Of a stretch of DNA of 64,000 nucleotides, positions 19,027 to 27,594 are shown piece after piece. The stretch's first letter is position 1, and the number at the start of each line of letters is the position of its first letter. The notes under the pieces were generated by a model, which was not told the DNA's origin, made no database searches, and was given only the letters and a program-made list of their open reading frames with translations. This stretch comes from Thioflexithrix psekupsensis (GTDB lineage Bacteria > Pseudomonadota > Gammaproteobacteria > Beggiatoales > Beggiatoaceae), in NCBI RefSeq assembly GCF_002149925.1, contig NZ_MSLT01000023.1, positions 186,001-250,000 of the forward strand, read 5' to 3'. A program made the position numbers and the translations under genes.

Positions 19027-19320
19027 ATGACAACAGCAGCCATCTCTGGAGATCAAGCCATTTGGCAATTACAAGGAGAATTGACTTTTGCCACCGTGTC
19101 GGATGTTTTGGCGATGGTAAAACAACGTCAACAACAATCAGGCTTCCCACAAACGATTGATTTAAGCCAAGTTAAACACACAGACAGCGCGGGTGTGGCC
19201 TTGTTATTAGAGATTTTGCGCTTATGTCAAGAGAAACCACCCGTGTTTCAACATATCCCAGAACAGATGCGTAAAATTGCGCAAGTCAGTGGGGTGGATG
19301 GATTTTTGAGTGGCGTTTGA
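19027..19320 (+). CDS. mlaB: MlaB-like STAS-domain protein
   Basis: The 97-aa protein is a single STAS domain with the hallmark IDLSQVKHTDSAGVALLLEI (serine at the antisigma-antagonist phosphoacceptor position). MlaB is the cytosolic STAS subunit that stabilises the MlaFE ATPase. Identification rests on the STAS fold plus position after mlaDC, the normal gene order. It has its own GAGAGGA ribosome site and sits behind a terminator. Confidence 0.82.
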   Translation: MTTAAISGDQAIWQLQGELTFATVSDVLAMVKQRQQQSGFPQTIDLSQVKHTDSAGVALLLEILRLCQEKPPVFQHIPEQMRKIAQVSGVDGFLSGV

Positions 19321-19511
19321 TTTTTCACAAGGTAAAATAGTTTCAATAAGTTAGCTTTTAATTCCACTTAAAAATGTAGGCTTTTTAAATACTTAGACCT
19401 TGACATTAACCATCTTACACTCTAACTTGTCAGAGATGAACCTGCAATCGCTAGACGATTGTGTGGGGATAGGGTGAGCCGATGGTGATTTAATTTTTTT
19501 GGAGAAATCTA

Positions 19512-19877
19512 ATGAGTGTTGTTGCAAGTGCTATTGCAGAAGAAATCCCTCCAGCCTTGTTATTTACTGACAGTGCTGCGCTTAAAGTGAAGCAGTTGAT
19601 CGAAGAAGAACAGAATGATGAATTGATGTTGCGTATTTTTGTGCAAGGGGGAGGCTGTTCTGGATTTCAATACGGTTTTACGTTTGATGATCGGGTACAA
19701 GACGGCGATACGGTGATTGAAAATCAAGGGGTTAAGTTATTGGTTGATCCCATGAGTGTGCAGTATTTGACGGGAGCGGAGATTGATTATACAGAAAGCC
19801 TAGAAGGCTCTCAATTTGTGATTCGCAATCCCAACGCGACCACGACCTGTGGTTGTGGTTCTTCGTTTTCTGCGTAG
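19512..19877 (+). CDS. erpA: ErpA, A-type iron-sulfur carrier
   Basis: The 121-aa protein has the three carrier cysteines: one in [12 protein letters not shown] and two in TTCGCGSSF at the C-terminus. Conserved ErpA segments [18 protein letters not shown] and [13 protein letters not shown] separate it from IscA. ErpA delivers Fe-S clusters to apoproteins such as IspG and respiratory enzymes. TTGGAG precedes the start. The upstream 190 bp contain a TTGACA (19400-19405) without a clear -10. Confidence 0.95.
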   Translation: MSVVASAIAEEIPPALLFTDSAALKVKQLIEEEQNDELMLRIFVQGGGCSGFQYGFTFDDRVQDGDTVIENQGVKLLVDPMSVQYLTGAEIDYTESLEGSQFVIRNPNATTTCGCGSSFSA

Positions 19878-19898
19878 TCATTGATTTTTCGATTTTTC

Positions 19899-19932
19899 AA
19901 AAGGACAATCCCGCGTTGGATTGTCCTTTTTT
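19899..19932 (+). terminator. Terminator of erpA
   Basis: GGACAATCC and GGATTGTCC, extended by AAAA/TTTT, form a 13-bp stem around CGCGTT and run into six Ts. The flanking A-run makes it usable by the convergent cytochrome gene as well. Confidence 0.88.
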
Positions 19933-19945
19933 ATTGGATTATAAA

Positions 19946-20404
19946 TTACTTGGGTTGAGCATTGACTGCGGCTTGTGCGGCTTGCGCACTGGCTTCGTCT
20001 AGCTTCAAAATCCACGTCAACATGGTTCTGACATGCTCTTCACTGACTGTCACCATGGGCGGCATGGCAATGCCAGCAGCCTCTTCTTTCCAATGCTTGC
20101 CGTAGGGATTACTGCCATGCAGTACGGTGTATACCAGTTCTTCAAACGCCGCCTCATTACCCGCATAACGTTGGGCAACCAGAAGGTAAGGAGGGCCAAA
20201 AGGTAAACTGGCCGCGCTATCCCCTTGCTTTGACTTCTCTTGTACACTGATGTCATGACAGTTCAAACACGCATTGTTTTTTAGCAGGGTCAACATCTCC
20301 ACATCTACTGTGGTTTCGGGTGATTCCACGGCTTCTGTTGCCCACGCAGCCCCGTTGAACAGCAACCCTGCTGCACACGCGGCAATTAATGACATCTTTT
20401 TCAT
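19946..20404 (-). CDS. Periplasmic monohaem c-type cytochrome downstream of xoxFGJ
   Basis: From the ATG behind GAAGGAAGCC the protein has 152 aa with a signal peptide ending near GAAWA-T. One haem site C46-L-N-C-H50 is present, with a candidate distal Met in IAMPPMVTVS. It is a class I-type small cytochrome c. Its place as last gene after xoxFGJ suggests it accepts electrons from XoxG and passes them to an oxidase; this is inference. An alternative start 11 codons upstream exists without signal-peptide logic. Confidence 0.85.
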   Translation of the reverse strand: MKKMSLIAACAAGLLFNGAAWATEAVESPETTVDVEMLTLLKNNACLNCHDISVQEKSKQGDSAASLPFGPPYLLVAQRYAGNEAAFEELVYTVLHGSNPYGKHWKEEAAGIAMPPMVTVSEEHVRTMLTWILKLDEASAQAAQAAVNAQPK

Positions 20405-20639
20405 GGCTTCCTTCTTTCGTCTCATCGGACAATACAAAATGAATAAATAGAAATAAAAAATATAGGGATGTGGTTTTTATCCAGAATTCGCTGTTCTAAA
20501 GCTGATTAATTAGACACGATAAAACACGACTTCCACCTGAGTTATTTTAGCAATAGATGCGTGTTAATTAAAGATTCACGCCCTGCATAAAATGGTTCTA
20601 TGATTTTATGCAAGGCGACAAGCCAACGTGACCACAGGG

Positions 20640-21476
20640 CTAGTTGACGGCGGAAGGTTCAGTGTAGGTTAAACCATATTCGCTAAACCATTGCTTTAGC
20701 TGTCCATTTTTTCGCAGGTCGGCGACAATCTCGCTCAACTGTTGTGCCAATTCAGTGTGATCTGCTTTGACGGCAACCCCAATATCCCATTGACTGTTAA
20801 ATCCGCGCATCTCCAAGGCTTGCAACGTCCAATTTTCGGCCAAAGTTCCTAACTGACCTTCCAACTGTCCCCGCATCCCCACCAAAGCCGCAATTTGACC
20901 CGATTTGAAGGCATTCACGCCTTCAATAAAATCAAGATAATGCAACAAACTGGGGGTTAATTCCCCTTCAAAAATGCTGCTTAAATAAATCGATCCTAAA
21001 CTGTCAATTTCCGCACCGACTTTATGATTTTTTAAAATGCGCAGTTGATGCACAGCGGGAATTTGGGTGCGGTCAAACACAATCATCATTTGTTCATGGG
21101 CATAAGGCGCGGCAAAGCGCACACGCGGTTGTTTTTCGGCATAAACCAGATCGTAGGGAACACGCAACATGACATCAGCCGTTCCCCCACCCAAGTAATG
21201 TCCGCGCCACACCGCATTACGCAAATCGTCAGACATACTTTCGTCTGCTGTAATCCACATATAATCCACATTAACGCCCAATCCCTGCGCCAATGCCCGT
21301 CCCAACTCTACATCAATCCCCTTTGATTTGCCTTGATCGGTGTAAGAATAGGGCGGGAAATCTTTGTAAATGGCAACGCGCAACGCGCCTTTTTCTCGAA
21401 TGTCTTGCAATTCTGTGGCGAAAACATGGGAACTAAAGCACACAATTAATACAGCAAAAGCAGTGATCCATTTCAC
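20640..21476 (-). CDS. xoxJ: XoxJ, periplasmic solute-binding-fold partner of XoxF
   Basis: A signal peptide (ITAFAVLIVCFSSHVFA) leads a 278-aa type 3 solute-binding fold: LRVAIYKDFPPYSYTD, GIDVELGRALAQGLGV, TADVMLRVPY and a C-terminal VADLRKNGQLKQWFSEYG. XoxJ/MxaJ proteins of this fold accompany methanol dehydrogenases and are thought to help activate or assemble the enzyme. The gene is 23 bp behind xoxG in the same direction. Confidence 0.88.
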   Translation of the reverse strand: MKWITAFAVLIVCFSSHVFATELQDIREKGALRVAIYKDFPPYSYTDQGKSKGIDVELGRALAQGLGVNVDYMWITADESMSDDLRNAVWRGHYLGGGTADVMLRVPYDLVYAEKQPRVRFAAPYAHEQMMIVFDRTQIPAVHQLRILKNHKVGAEIDSLGSIYLSSIFEGELTPSLLHYLDFIEGVNAFKSGQIAALVGMRGQLEGQLGTLAENWTLQALEMRGFNSQWDIGVAVKADHTELAQQLSEIVADLRKNGQLKQWFSEYGLTYTEPSAVN

Positions 21477-21499
21477 GCCGTAACCTCCTCAAGTTTCGC

Positions 21500-22063
21500 T
21501 TATTTTTGGTACAAGTGTACCAGATGGGATTTGACTTTTAACTTGGTGTCGCCAACCTCAGCACATTCATCGTTATCCGCATCCACCTGATCTGGACTGC
21601 ACAGCGTGGAAACAAAAGCCCAAATTGACCATAAGGCCTCTTGGCTGATTTTATCCGCCATGGCTGGCATGTACACCGCACCATTTCGTACAACACCATT
21701 GACCACGCGAGAAGCAAATAACTCATCCCCATCAGGAATTTCATATTTGCCTTCAGGTTCATCAGGATTTTCGACCAAATCCGCAAAAGTTGCCCGCAAA
21801 TCAGGCGCAATCCCGCCAGAAACCGCTCCCATTCCATGACACATGGCACAGTTCTGCGCGTAAGCTCCCTCACCGATCTGCACTGCTTTTGCATTACCGT
21901 AATAAGGATTTTGTTCTACCCATTGATCGCCTAACAGGGGTTCTAACCCCGTAATGTCCACTTTCTGTGGGGTGACGTTGCCGTGCGCCCACAGCGCACC
22001 CGTCAAAACAGTAAACATCAAGCCGGTGGCCACAGCCATTTTTTTTACGTATCGATTCATCAT
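21500..22063 (-). CDS. xoxG: XoxG-like cytochrome cL, electron acceptor of XoxF
   Basis: The protein has about 188 aa from the first of two consecutive ATGs, with a signal peptide ending GALWA-H. The single haem site is C72-A-M-C-H76 in GAYAQNCAMCHG, and NGAVYMPAMAD supplies the likely axial Met. The region PLLGDQWVEQNPYYGNAKA is characteristic of cytochromes that accept electrons from PQQ methanol dehydrogenases. It lies between xoxF and xoxJ. A GTG four codons upstream is an alternative start. Confidence 0.88.
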   Translation of the reverse strand: MMNRYVKKMAVATGLMFTVLTGALWAHGNVTPQKVDITGLEPLLGDQWVEQNPYYGNAKAVQIGEGAYAQNCAMCHGMGAVSGGIAPDLRATFADLVENPDEPEGKYEIPDGDELFASRVVNGVVRNGAVYMPAMADKISQEALWSIWAFVSTLCSPDQVDADNDECAEVGDTKLKVKSHLVHLYQK

Positions 22064-22096
22064 AAATTGTATCACTCAAAACAGTATAAAATTCAC

Positions 22097-22124
22097 AGCA
22101 GACTGAAATGGGTTTCAGTCTGCT
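22097..22124 (-). terminator. Perfect hairpin between xoxF and xoxG
   Basis: AGCAGACTGAAA and TTTCAGTCTGCT pair over 12 bp around a 4-nt loop, 10 bp after the xoxF stop. The following tract is only moderately T-rich. It probably acts as a leaky terminator or 3' stabiliser that sets xoxF above xoxGJ expression. Confidence 0.7.
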
Positions 22125-22134
22125 CTATTTTCAG

Positions 22135-23934
22135 TTATTGCGATAAGGCAGAGCGGTGTAATTTGAACACCCAAACAGAACCGCCTTGATTTAACTCACG
22201 AATCCGTTTGGCGACTTCTCCCCCCCACAAAGGCACAGCTCCACCCCAACCGGATAAGACGGCAATGTATTGTTGTCCGTCCATTTCCCAAGTGGCAGGC
22301 ACACCAATCACACCTGAACCCGTTTGGAACTTCCACAACTCCGCACCCGTCTCTGCATCAAAGGCTTTAAAATAACCCTCTGGCGTACCCGTGAAGACCA
22401 AACCACCCGCCGTCGTCATGATACCGCCCCACAACGGTGCTTCATTCTTATATTCCCACTTCCACTCACCGGTGACGGGGTCAATGGCGCGTAAAACACC
22501 AATGTAATCTTCATACAGCAATTTCACCGTAAAACCCGCACCTAAATAAGCCGCCCCTTTTTTATAGGTAATTGGCTCATTCCACAAATCCATTCCCCAC
22601 TCATTCAATGGTACATAGAAAAGTTTGGTTTGTGGGTTATAAGCCATAGGCATCCAGTTTTTCGCTCCTAAGAACGAAGGCGAGGCAAATACAGATTCAC
22701 CTTTTTTGCCGTCTTTGGAAGCAGCAGGATTACCCGGACGCAATCCGGTTTCCACTGGGCGACCCGTTTCTAAATCAATACGTTCTGCCCAACCCACTTG
22801 AGTGACTGTTTTGAAGGCATTTAGCAATTTACCGTTTTCACGATTGATGACATAGAAGAAACCATTACGGTCAGCTTTACCGCCGGCTTTAATCACTTGG
22901 CCGTCTTTTTCATAATCAAACGGAATAAACTCATTCACCCCGTCATAATCCCAACCGTCATTAGGCGTGGTTTGGTAATGCCACTTAATCACACCTGTGT
23001 CTGGATCAATCGCTAAGGTTGATGTAGCAAATAAATTGTCACCGGGACGAGTATGAGAGTTCCAAGGCGAAGGATTCCCCGTCCCTATGAAAATAAGATT
23101 GGTCTCTGCATCATAAGTTCCACCCAACCAAGGCGCACCGCCTCCGGTTTGCCACATGTCTCCCGGCCAAGACATAGGCAGGTCAGCTCCTGTAATTCCG
23201 TTGTCTTTTCCGTCCAAAGTTCCCATGTGACCTTGAATCACAGGGCGACTCCACACCAATTTACCCGTCAACGCGTCGCGGGCTTCCACCTTACCCACAA
23301 CACCAAATTCACCACCAGAAACGCCAGTGATAACCTTGCCTTTGACGATCATGGGAGCAGCGGTGTAAGAATAGCCCGCTTTATAATCGCCCAAACGCTC
23401 GCGCCACACGACTTTGCCCGTAGACTGTTTTAACGCCACCAATTGGGCATCTAAAGTGCCGAAAATAACCAAATCACCATAGACTACCGCACCCCGATTA
23501 ATCACGTCACAGCAGGGCATAATTCCATCGGGCAGACGATGATTGTATTCCCATAATTCTGTCCCGGTGCGCACGTCAATGGCAAATAAACGAGAATAAG
23601 ATGCGGTGACAAACATGCGTCCGTCATGAACAATCGGTTGGGCTTGTTGACCGCGTTGTTTTTCTCCCCCAAAAGAAAACGACCACACAGGGACTAAATC
23701 CGCTACGTTTTCTTTATTAATTTGGGTCATTGGACTGAAACGTTGTCCTTGTAAACCTAAACCATAGGTTAAGACGTTCTCAGGGGTATTGTGGTCATTG
23801 AGAATGTCCTCGTCGGTCACTGGCACAACGGCAGGCTCTTCAGCCCACGTCGATGTCCCCGTGAAACCAAGTGCGCCTACCATTAATGCAGCGGCAATGC
23901 GGCGGGTGATCAGAGAACGTTTTGTTAAATTCAT
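22135..23934 (-). CDS. xoxF: XoxF, lanthanide-dependent PQQ methanol dehydrogenase
   Basis: A signal peptide ending STWA-E leads a 599-aa eight-bladed PQQ propeller. The vicinal disulfide C141-C142 is in MPCCDV. Metal/PQQ ligands are E209 (SGGEFG), N287 (GTGNPSPWN) and D329-Y330-D331 (GWDYDGVNE). The second Asp (D331) is diagnostic of lanthanide-dependent enzymes; calcium MxaF has Ala there. Tryptophan docking repeats such as TGTELWEY are present. The enzyme oxidises methanol or short alcohols in the periplasm. Flanking pqqA, xoxG and xoxJ support the call. XoxF versus ExaF subtype needs phylogeny. Confidence 0.95.
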   Translation of the reverse strand: MNLTKRSLITRRIAAALMVGALGFTGTSTWAEEPAVVPVTDEDILNDHNTPENVLTYGLGLQGQRFSPMTQINKENVADLVPVWSFSFGGEKQRGQQAQPIVHDGRMFVTASYSRLFAIDVRTGTELWEYNHRLPDGIMPCCDVINRGAVVYGDLVIFGTLDAQLVALKQSTGKVVWRERLGDYKAGYSYTAAPMIVKGKVITGVSGGEFGVVGKVEARDALTGKLVWSRPVIQGHMGTLDGKDNGITGADLPMSWPGDMWQTGGGAPWLGGTYDAETNLIFIGTGNPSPWNSHTRPGDNLFATSTLAIDPDTGVIKWHYQTTPNDGWDYDGVNEFIPFDYEKDGQVIKAGGKADRNGFFYVINRENGKLLNAFKTVTQVGWAERIDLETGRPVETGLRPGNPAASKDGKKGESVFASPSFLGAKNWMPMAYNPQTKLFYVPLNEWGMDLWNEPITYKKGAAYLGAGFTVKLLYEDYIGVLRAIDPVTGEWKWEYKNEAPLWGGIMTTAGGLVFTGTPEGYFKAFDAETGAELWKFQTGSGVIGVPATWEMDGQQYIAVLSGWGGAVPLWGGEVAKRIRELNQGGSVWVFKLHRSALSQ

Positions 23935-24294
23935 GCGTCATCTCCTTTAGCGGGAATGGATGGGTTATTGTTGTGAGTAAAAAACAGTTTAGCTTGGGCG
24001 CAAGAACAATGCCAATACAAAATATTATGACTAATACACTGTTTTTAATAGAAATTTTTTGGAAAAAATCAACGAAAATTCGCCAAATCCACTGTGCCAT
24101 AATTGGGACACTGTAAAAATCAACGGGGCAAATTGTTTCAGAGTTGCAACAGGGAATCTGTTTGTTTTAGCAGAGGGGATTTTTACAATTTTGTGCAGAA
24201 TGGCGCAAATGAAACTAAGGCCAATTTTTGGATAAAATAAACCCTTGTCAGCCGCTAAAATCGCTTTAGAATCAACTAACAAGGGAAATTTTTT
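23935..24294. promoter_or_regulatory. pqqA-xoxF intergenic region with an inverted repeat and a stem-loop tract
   Basis: No gene is seen in these 360 bp. An inverted repeat CACTGTGCCA-N4-TGGGACACTG (8/10 paired) at 24090-24113 lies just upstream of a possible minus-strand promoter, TTGATT (24072-24067) and TATTAA (24050-24045), spaced 16 bp. A compound stem at 24242-24285 (CCCTTGT/ACAAGGG enclosing CTAAA/TTTAG) follows pqqA and is flanked by T-runs on both strands, so it may terminate pqqA transcription. All roles are inferred. Confidence 0.45.
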
Positions 24295-24366
24295 TTAACG
24301 ATTGCTGATGTACATTGTGACTTCAAAGCCAAAACGCATTTCGGTGTAAGCAGGTTTAATCCACAT
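24295..24366 (-). CDS. pqqA: PqqA, PQQ precursor peptide
   Basis: This 23-residue peptide reads MWIKPAYTEMR, then FGFEVTMY and ISNR. The Glu15 and Tyr19 that PqqE cross-links and that become the PQQ skeleton are in the conserved E-x3-Y spacing. Length and both ends match known PqqA peptides. A perfect AGGAGG lies 6 bp before the ATG. It precedes xoxF in the same direction, linking cofactor supply to its user. The pqqBCDE genes are not in this window. It is too short for routine gene callers. Confidence 0.95.
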   Translation of the reverse strand: MWIKPAYTEMRFGFEVTMYISNR

Positions 24367-24478
24367 TGAGTTTTCCTCCTAAGAAGGTGTTGGTTAGGGA
24401 GAGAGGTCAAACGCAGTCTCTAGCGATTTGCGGCTTTTTTATGCGATCCGCGTGACTATTCTGGAGCCTGCTTAATCA

Positions 24479-24526
24479 AGTGTAATGGTTCAATCTGGAG
24501 ATTGCAAACTCAGTTGAGATGAACTG
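24479..24526 (-). promoter_or_regulatory. Candidate pqqA promoter with two palindromes
   Basis: On the minus strand TTGCAA (24507-24502) and TACACT (24484-24479) are spaced 17 bp. CAATCTGGAGATTG (24491-24504) is a perfect palindrome inside the spacer. CAGTTGAGATGAACTG (24511-24526) is a second one just upstream of the -35. Their centres are 21 bp apart, two helical turns, suggesting cooperative regulator binding. The regulator is unknown; the leader would be about 105 nt. Confidence 0.45.
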
Positions 24527-24551
24527 GGATGGGAATTATTTTATTTTTTGC

Positions 24552-24589
24552 AAAAAAAAGGTGTTTTCCAGAATTTTTAGGAAAACACC
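24552..24589 (-). terminator. Terminator of the acidic secreted protein gene
   Basis: GGTGTTTTCC and GGAAAACACC pair over 10 bp around a 10-nt loop and, on the minus strand, are followed by eight Ts. It lies 82 bp past the stop of the gene that ends at 24671 and before pqqA. Confidence 0.88.
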
Positions 24590-24670
24590 ATGAAAAAATC
24601 AAATTTTTACGTTATTTTGTAAAAACAGGGGATTAAACCATTCAATGGCAAATTTCCCCTGATGATGACA

Positions 24671-25582
24671 TTAAGCAGCTTCTGCTTCCTCGTCTTCCTC
24701 TGTTTCAGAACCTTCTTCTGCTGAAGTTTCAGCAGGTTCTTCGCTGGCTGGCTCTTCGGCAGCGGGTTCTTCGCTGGCTGGCTCTTCAGCAGCAGGTTCT
24801 TCACTGGCTGGTTCTTCGGCAGCAGGTTCTTCAGTGGGTTCTTCGGATTCACCGGTGTCGCCTTCGGCTTCTTCCTCATCATCAAACAAATAATCCCACT
24901 CGCTGGTGTCTTCACCGTCAACCACTTCGTCAACGAAACCATCTCCACCCATATCCCCATCAACCATGCCATCTCCGTCAGCATCTTCTACGTCCGCGGC
25001 GGCTTCAGCACTGATTTTAATACGAGTAACACTGACTAACGCACCAAATCCTTCATACCAATCGCCAATTTTAGCCGCATCGCCACCGGGTTTTACCAGT
25101 ACTAACGCCAGTTGGTAAACGCCCGCAGGAATCGCTGAAGTGTCAATAACACTTTCAACTAAGCGGCCTTCTCCCAACATTTTCACAGGAAAAGCCACCG
25201 CACTGCCACCCGGTACGTACATCAATACTTGGGCTTCGGCTTGTTTGTTTAACAAGGGTTTTAAACTGGCTGGTAATGCCAATTCGATGGTCATGGTGTC
25301 ACCGGCATAAAATACTTGTTTGTTGGCTTTGATTAAGCCGGGGCGAGAACCGGGTTTACCCAGCACTTTGTTTAAAATCGCGCTGGCTTTTTTCGCCTTT
25401 TCTGCGGGGGCAAGCAACATGGGCTTGTCGCCGGGTTTTTCAGGTTTAGCGGGTTTGTCTGGAGCAGATAATGGTGGTTTTCCTGCATCTTCTGGCTTGC
25501 CTTGCGCGAATACTGCGCCGCCGGCAAAAGGTAAAGCCAATGCAACGGCCAATGTCAGGGTTTTGATAGTAAAACTTTTCAT
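24671..25582 (-). CDS. Secreted acidic protein with EF-hand-like loops and Glu/Pro repeats
   Basis: I do not recognise the family. The 303-aa protein has a signal peptide (LTLAVALALPFAGGAVFAQ) and a Pro/Lys linker (25-60). A beta-sandwich-like domain follows (about 75-185). Then come consecutive Asp-rich loops DADGDGMVDGDM and DGDMGGDGFVDE; the second fits a 12-residue EF-hand loop ending in Glu. The tail (about 230-303) is almost only E, P, A and S, in tandem decapeptides (EEPASEEPAA, encoded by about 30-bp repeats near 24735-24840). It is adjacent to pqqA-xoxF. Calcium or lanthanide binding is a hypothesis; ordinary Ca-dependent surface protein is the alternative. Confidence 0.65.
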   Translation of the reverse strand: MKSFTIKTLTLAVALALPFAGGAVFAQGKPEDAGKPPLSAPDKPAKPEKPGDKPMLLAPAEKAKKASAILNKVLGKPGSRPGLIKANKQVFYAGDTMTIELALPASLKPLLNKQAEAQVLMYVPGGSAVAFPVKMLGEGRLVESVIDTSAIPAGVYQLALVLVKPGGDAAKIGDWYEGFGALVSVTRIKISAEAAADVEDADGDGMVDGDMGGDGFVDEVVDGEDTSEWDYLFDDEEEAEGDTGESEEPTEEPAAEEPASEEPAAEEPASEEPAAEEPASEEPAETSAEEGSETEEDEEAEAA

Positions 25583-25757
25583 GAAGAATAACCTCTTAAA
25601 ATTGAGTTTGGATTGGGGCTATTATAGGTGACTTTAGTGAAAAACACCATGAGGTTTTTACCCAAAACGAATTAAGATTTATCCTGATACCATTTATCGG
25701 AATATTTGCACATTTTCTTAAAAACTAAACTTTTCTTTTTTAAGAATGCCTAACTTT

Positions 25758-26366
25758 TCACAAAGCCGCTTTTAACGCCCGACGAATTAAATCCTCACTG
25801 GTGGCTGTGGGATCGTAAATGGCATTGACCCAATGGGTCGCATCTTGGGGTTTGTAACCCAATGCAATTAAAGCACTAATGGCATCATCTTGAGGGCGGG
25901 TCACGCCTTTATTTATCGGCGCAGAGGAAAAATCAGCGATACGTTGGGGATCGCTCGAAAGGCTTGTGTCCAAACGGTCGCGCATTTCTACAATTAAACG
26001 TTCAGCGGTTTTTTTACCGACTCCGGGAATGCGTATTAATCCTGTACTGTCGTTTTGCTGCACGCAACGTAAAAATTCTTGCGCATCCATTGCCGATAAA
26101 ATACTTAACGCCAATTTTGGCCCCACACCATTCACGCGAATTAAGCTACGAAATAAGTGTCGTTCGCCTAATGTCATAAAGCCGTATAATATGTGGGCAT
26201 CTTCACGAATACTTAAATGAGTATATAGAATAATTTCCTGTTGCAATTCGGGTAATAAATAAAACGTAGATAGCGGAGCTTGCAATTCATAGCCAACGCC
26301 TTGTACGTCGATCATAAGATCAGGGGGGTGTTTTGCGATAAGAAGACCGCGTAATTGTCCTATCAT
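25758..26366 (-). CDS. ruvA: RuvA, Holliday-junction-binding subunit
   Basis: The 202-aa protein has the RuvA N-terminal OB domain (MIGQLRGLLIAKHPPDLMID, VGYELQAPLST), the tandem helix-hairpin-helix region (VNGVGPKLALSILS, IPGVGKKTAERLIVEMRD) and the C-terminal RuvB-contacting domain (DAISALIALGYKPQDA). RuvA tetramers hold Holliday junctions for RuvB-driven migration. ruvB and ruvC are not next to it. It starts 8 bp after the stop of a diguanylate cyclase gene, so translation may be coupled. Confidence 0.97.
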   Translation of the reverse strand: MIGQLRGLLIAKHPPDLMIDVQGVGYELQAPLSTFYLLPELQQEIILYTHLSIREDAHILYGFMTLGERHLFRSLIRVNGVGPKLALSILSAMDAQEFLRCVQQNDSTGLIRIPGVGKKTAERLIVEMRDRLDTSLSSDPQRIADFSSAPINKGVTRPQDDAISALIALGYKPQDATHWVNAIYDPTATSEDLIRRALKAAL

Positions 26367-26373
26367 TCTTGTT

Positions 26374-27372
26374 TTACTCGACAGTTTTAGTGACGATTTG
26401 ATTTCGGCCTTGTGCTTTGGCCAAATAAACGGCGTGATCGGCGTGACTTAATAATTGTTCTGGGGAATTGTGGCCGTTAGGTAGAATGCTGCTTACACCA
26501 ATGCTCATGGTCACTTGTTGTGACACTTCTGAGGTTTCATGTGCCAGTTTTAATGCAGCCACATTGTCCTGCACCCGTTGCGCCACATGAATTGCGCCGA
26601 CTGTCGGCGTGTCAGGCAGGATAAAAATGAATTCTTCCCCTCCATAACGCGCCACCAAATCGCTGGGACGATACACCGCTTTCGACAAAGCAATAGCCAC
26701 TTGTTTTAAACACTCATCTCCAGCAACATGCCCGTAATCGTCGTTATAACGTTTAAAAAAATCAATGTCGCAAAACAGCAAGGAAAGCGGTTTGTGGTCA
26801 CGTAACATTTGTCGCCAACTTTGTTGCAAATATTCGTCGAAACGCCGCCGATTGGCCAGTAACGTTAAACCATCTAAAGTTGCCAATTGTTGTAACGTGC
26901 GATTGGCTTCACGCAGTGCCAATTCAGCTTCTTTGCGGGCTTCAATTTCTTCTAATAGGCGGGCGTTTTCTTGTTCTAACTGTTGTTGTAGGAAGCGTAG
27001 TGTCAGGTGAGTGTGAATACGTGCAAGCACTTCTTCTTGTTGAAAAGGTTTGGTAATGTAATCGACCGCGCCTAAGCTGAAACCATGTATTTTATCTTCA
27101 ATATCACTGAGCGCGGTCATGAAAATAATGGGGGTACGTTGGCAGATTTGCTGATGTTTCAATCGATCACAGGTCTCAAAACCATCAATTCCATTGGGCA
27201 TCATGATGTCTAATAAAATCAGATCAGGGTGTTCAGACAACGCGATTTCAATGGCGGATTCGCCCGTTTGTGCGACTAAAATTTCATAAGATTCCTTACT
27301 AAGTAATTCAAACAACACGCCTATATTTTCTGGCATATCATCCACAATGAGTATTTTGGCTACACATTTCAT
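26374..27372 (-). CDS. Response regulator diguanylate cyclase (REC-coiled coil-GGDEF, PleD/WspR-like)
   Basis: The 332-aa cytoplasmic protein has a receiver (ILIVDDMPEN; acceptor D55 in LLDIMMP; KPFQQEE), a coiled-coil linker (about 135-170) and a GGDEF domain. The active site is GGEEF (about 245-249). The inhibitory I-site RPSD nine residues before it matches that of PleD, so product inhibition is expected. It makes c-di-GMP from two GTP when phosphorylated. It is followed at 7 bp by ruvA, an odd partner. The kinase is not identifiable here. Confidence 0.95.
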   Translation of the reverse strand: MKCVAKILIVDDMPENIGVLFELLSKESYEILVAQTGESAIEIALSEHPDLILLDIMMPNGIDGFETCDRLKHQQICQRTPIIFMTALSDIEDKIHGFSLGAVDYITKPFQQEEVLARIHTHLTLRFLQQQLEQENARLLEEIEARKEAELALREANRTLQQLATLDGLTLLANRRRFDEYLQQSWRQMLRDHKPLSLLFCDIDFFKRYNDDYGHVAGDECLKQVAIALSKAVYRPSDLVARYGGEEFIFILPDTPTVGAIHVAQRVQDNVAALKLAHETSEVSQQVTMSIGVSSILPNGHNSPEQLLSHADHAVYLAKAQGRNQIVTKTVE

Positions 27373-27462
27373 TGCCTTATTTCCCGTCGGTAAAGCGATT
27401 TTTCAGGGGGGTAGGGCATGATTTTAACACCACTGGCGTGGCTTCTCACTTTCTTTCACACG

Positions 27463-27497
27463 AAAAAAAACGCCCCTAAGTTTTTTGCTTAGAGGCG
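27463..27497 (-). terminator. Terminator of pilA
   Basis: CGCCTCTAAG and CTTAGGGGCG (minus strand, one mismatch) form a stem around CAAAAAA and are followed by eight Ts. It lies about 100 bp past the pilA stop. Confidence 0.85.
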
Positions 27498-27594
27498 CAT
27501 TCTACTTTTGAGAGAGTTTAACATCTCTCATCTCCTAACGCCTTATTTGCTTTGTTAAAAGTCGAAAAACTAAGGCGATTTGGATAGTTAAGAA

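Noticed and set aside
24031-24282. 83-codon ORF upstream of xoxF
   Set aside because: No family match; the region carries inverted repeats and promoter-like elements that fit a regulatory role.
24607-24984. Lys/Pro-rich ORF overlapping the acidic protein gene
   Set aside because: It is the shifted frame of the Glu/Pro repeat region and has no signal or ribosome site of its own.
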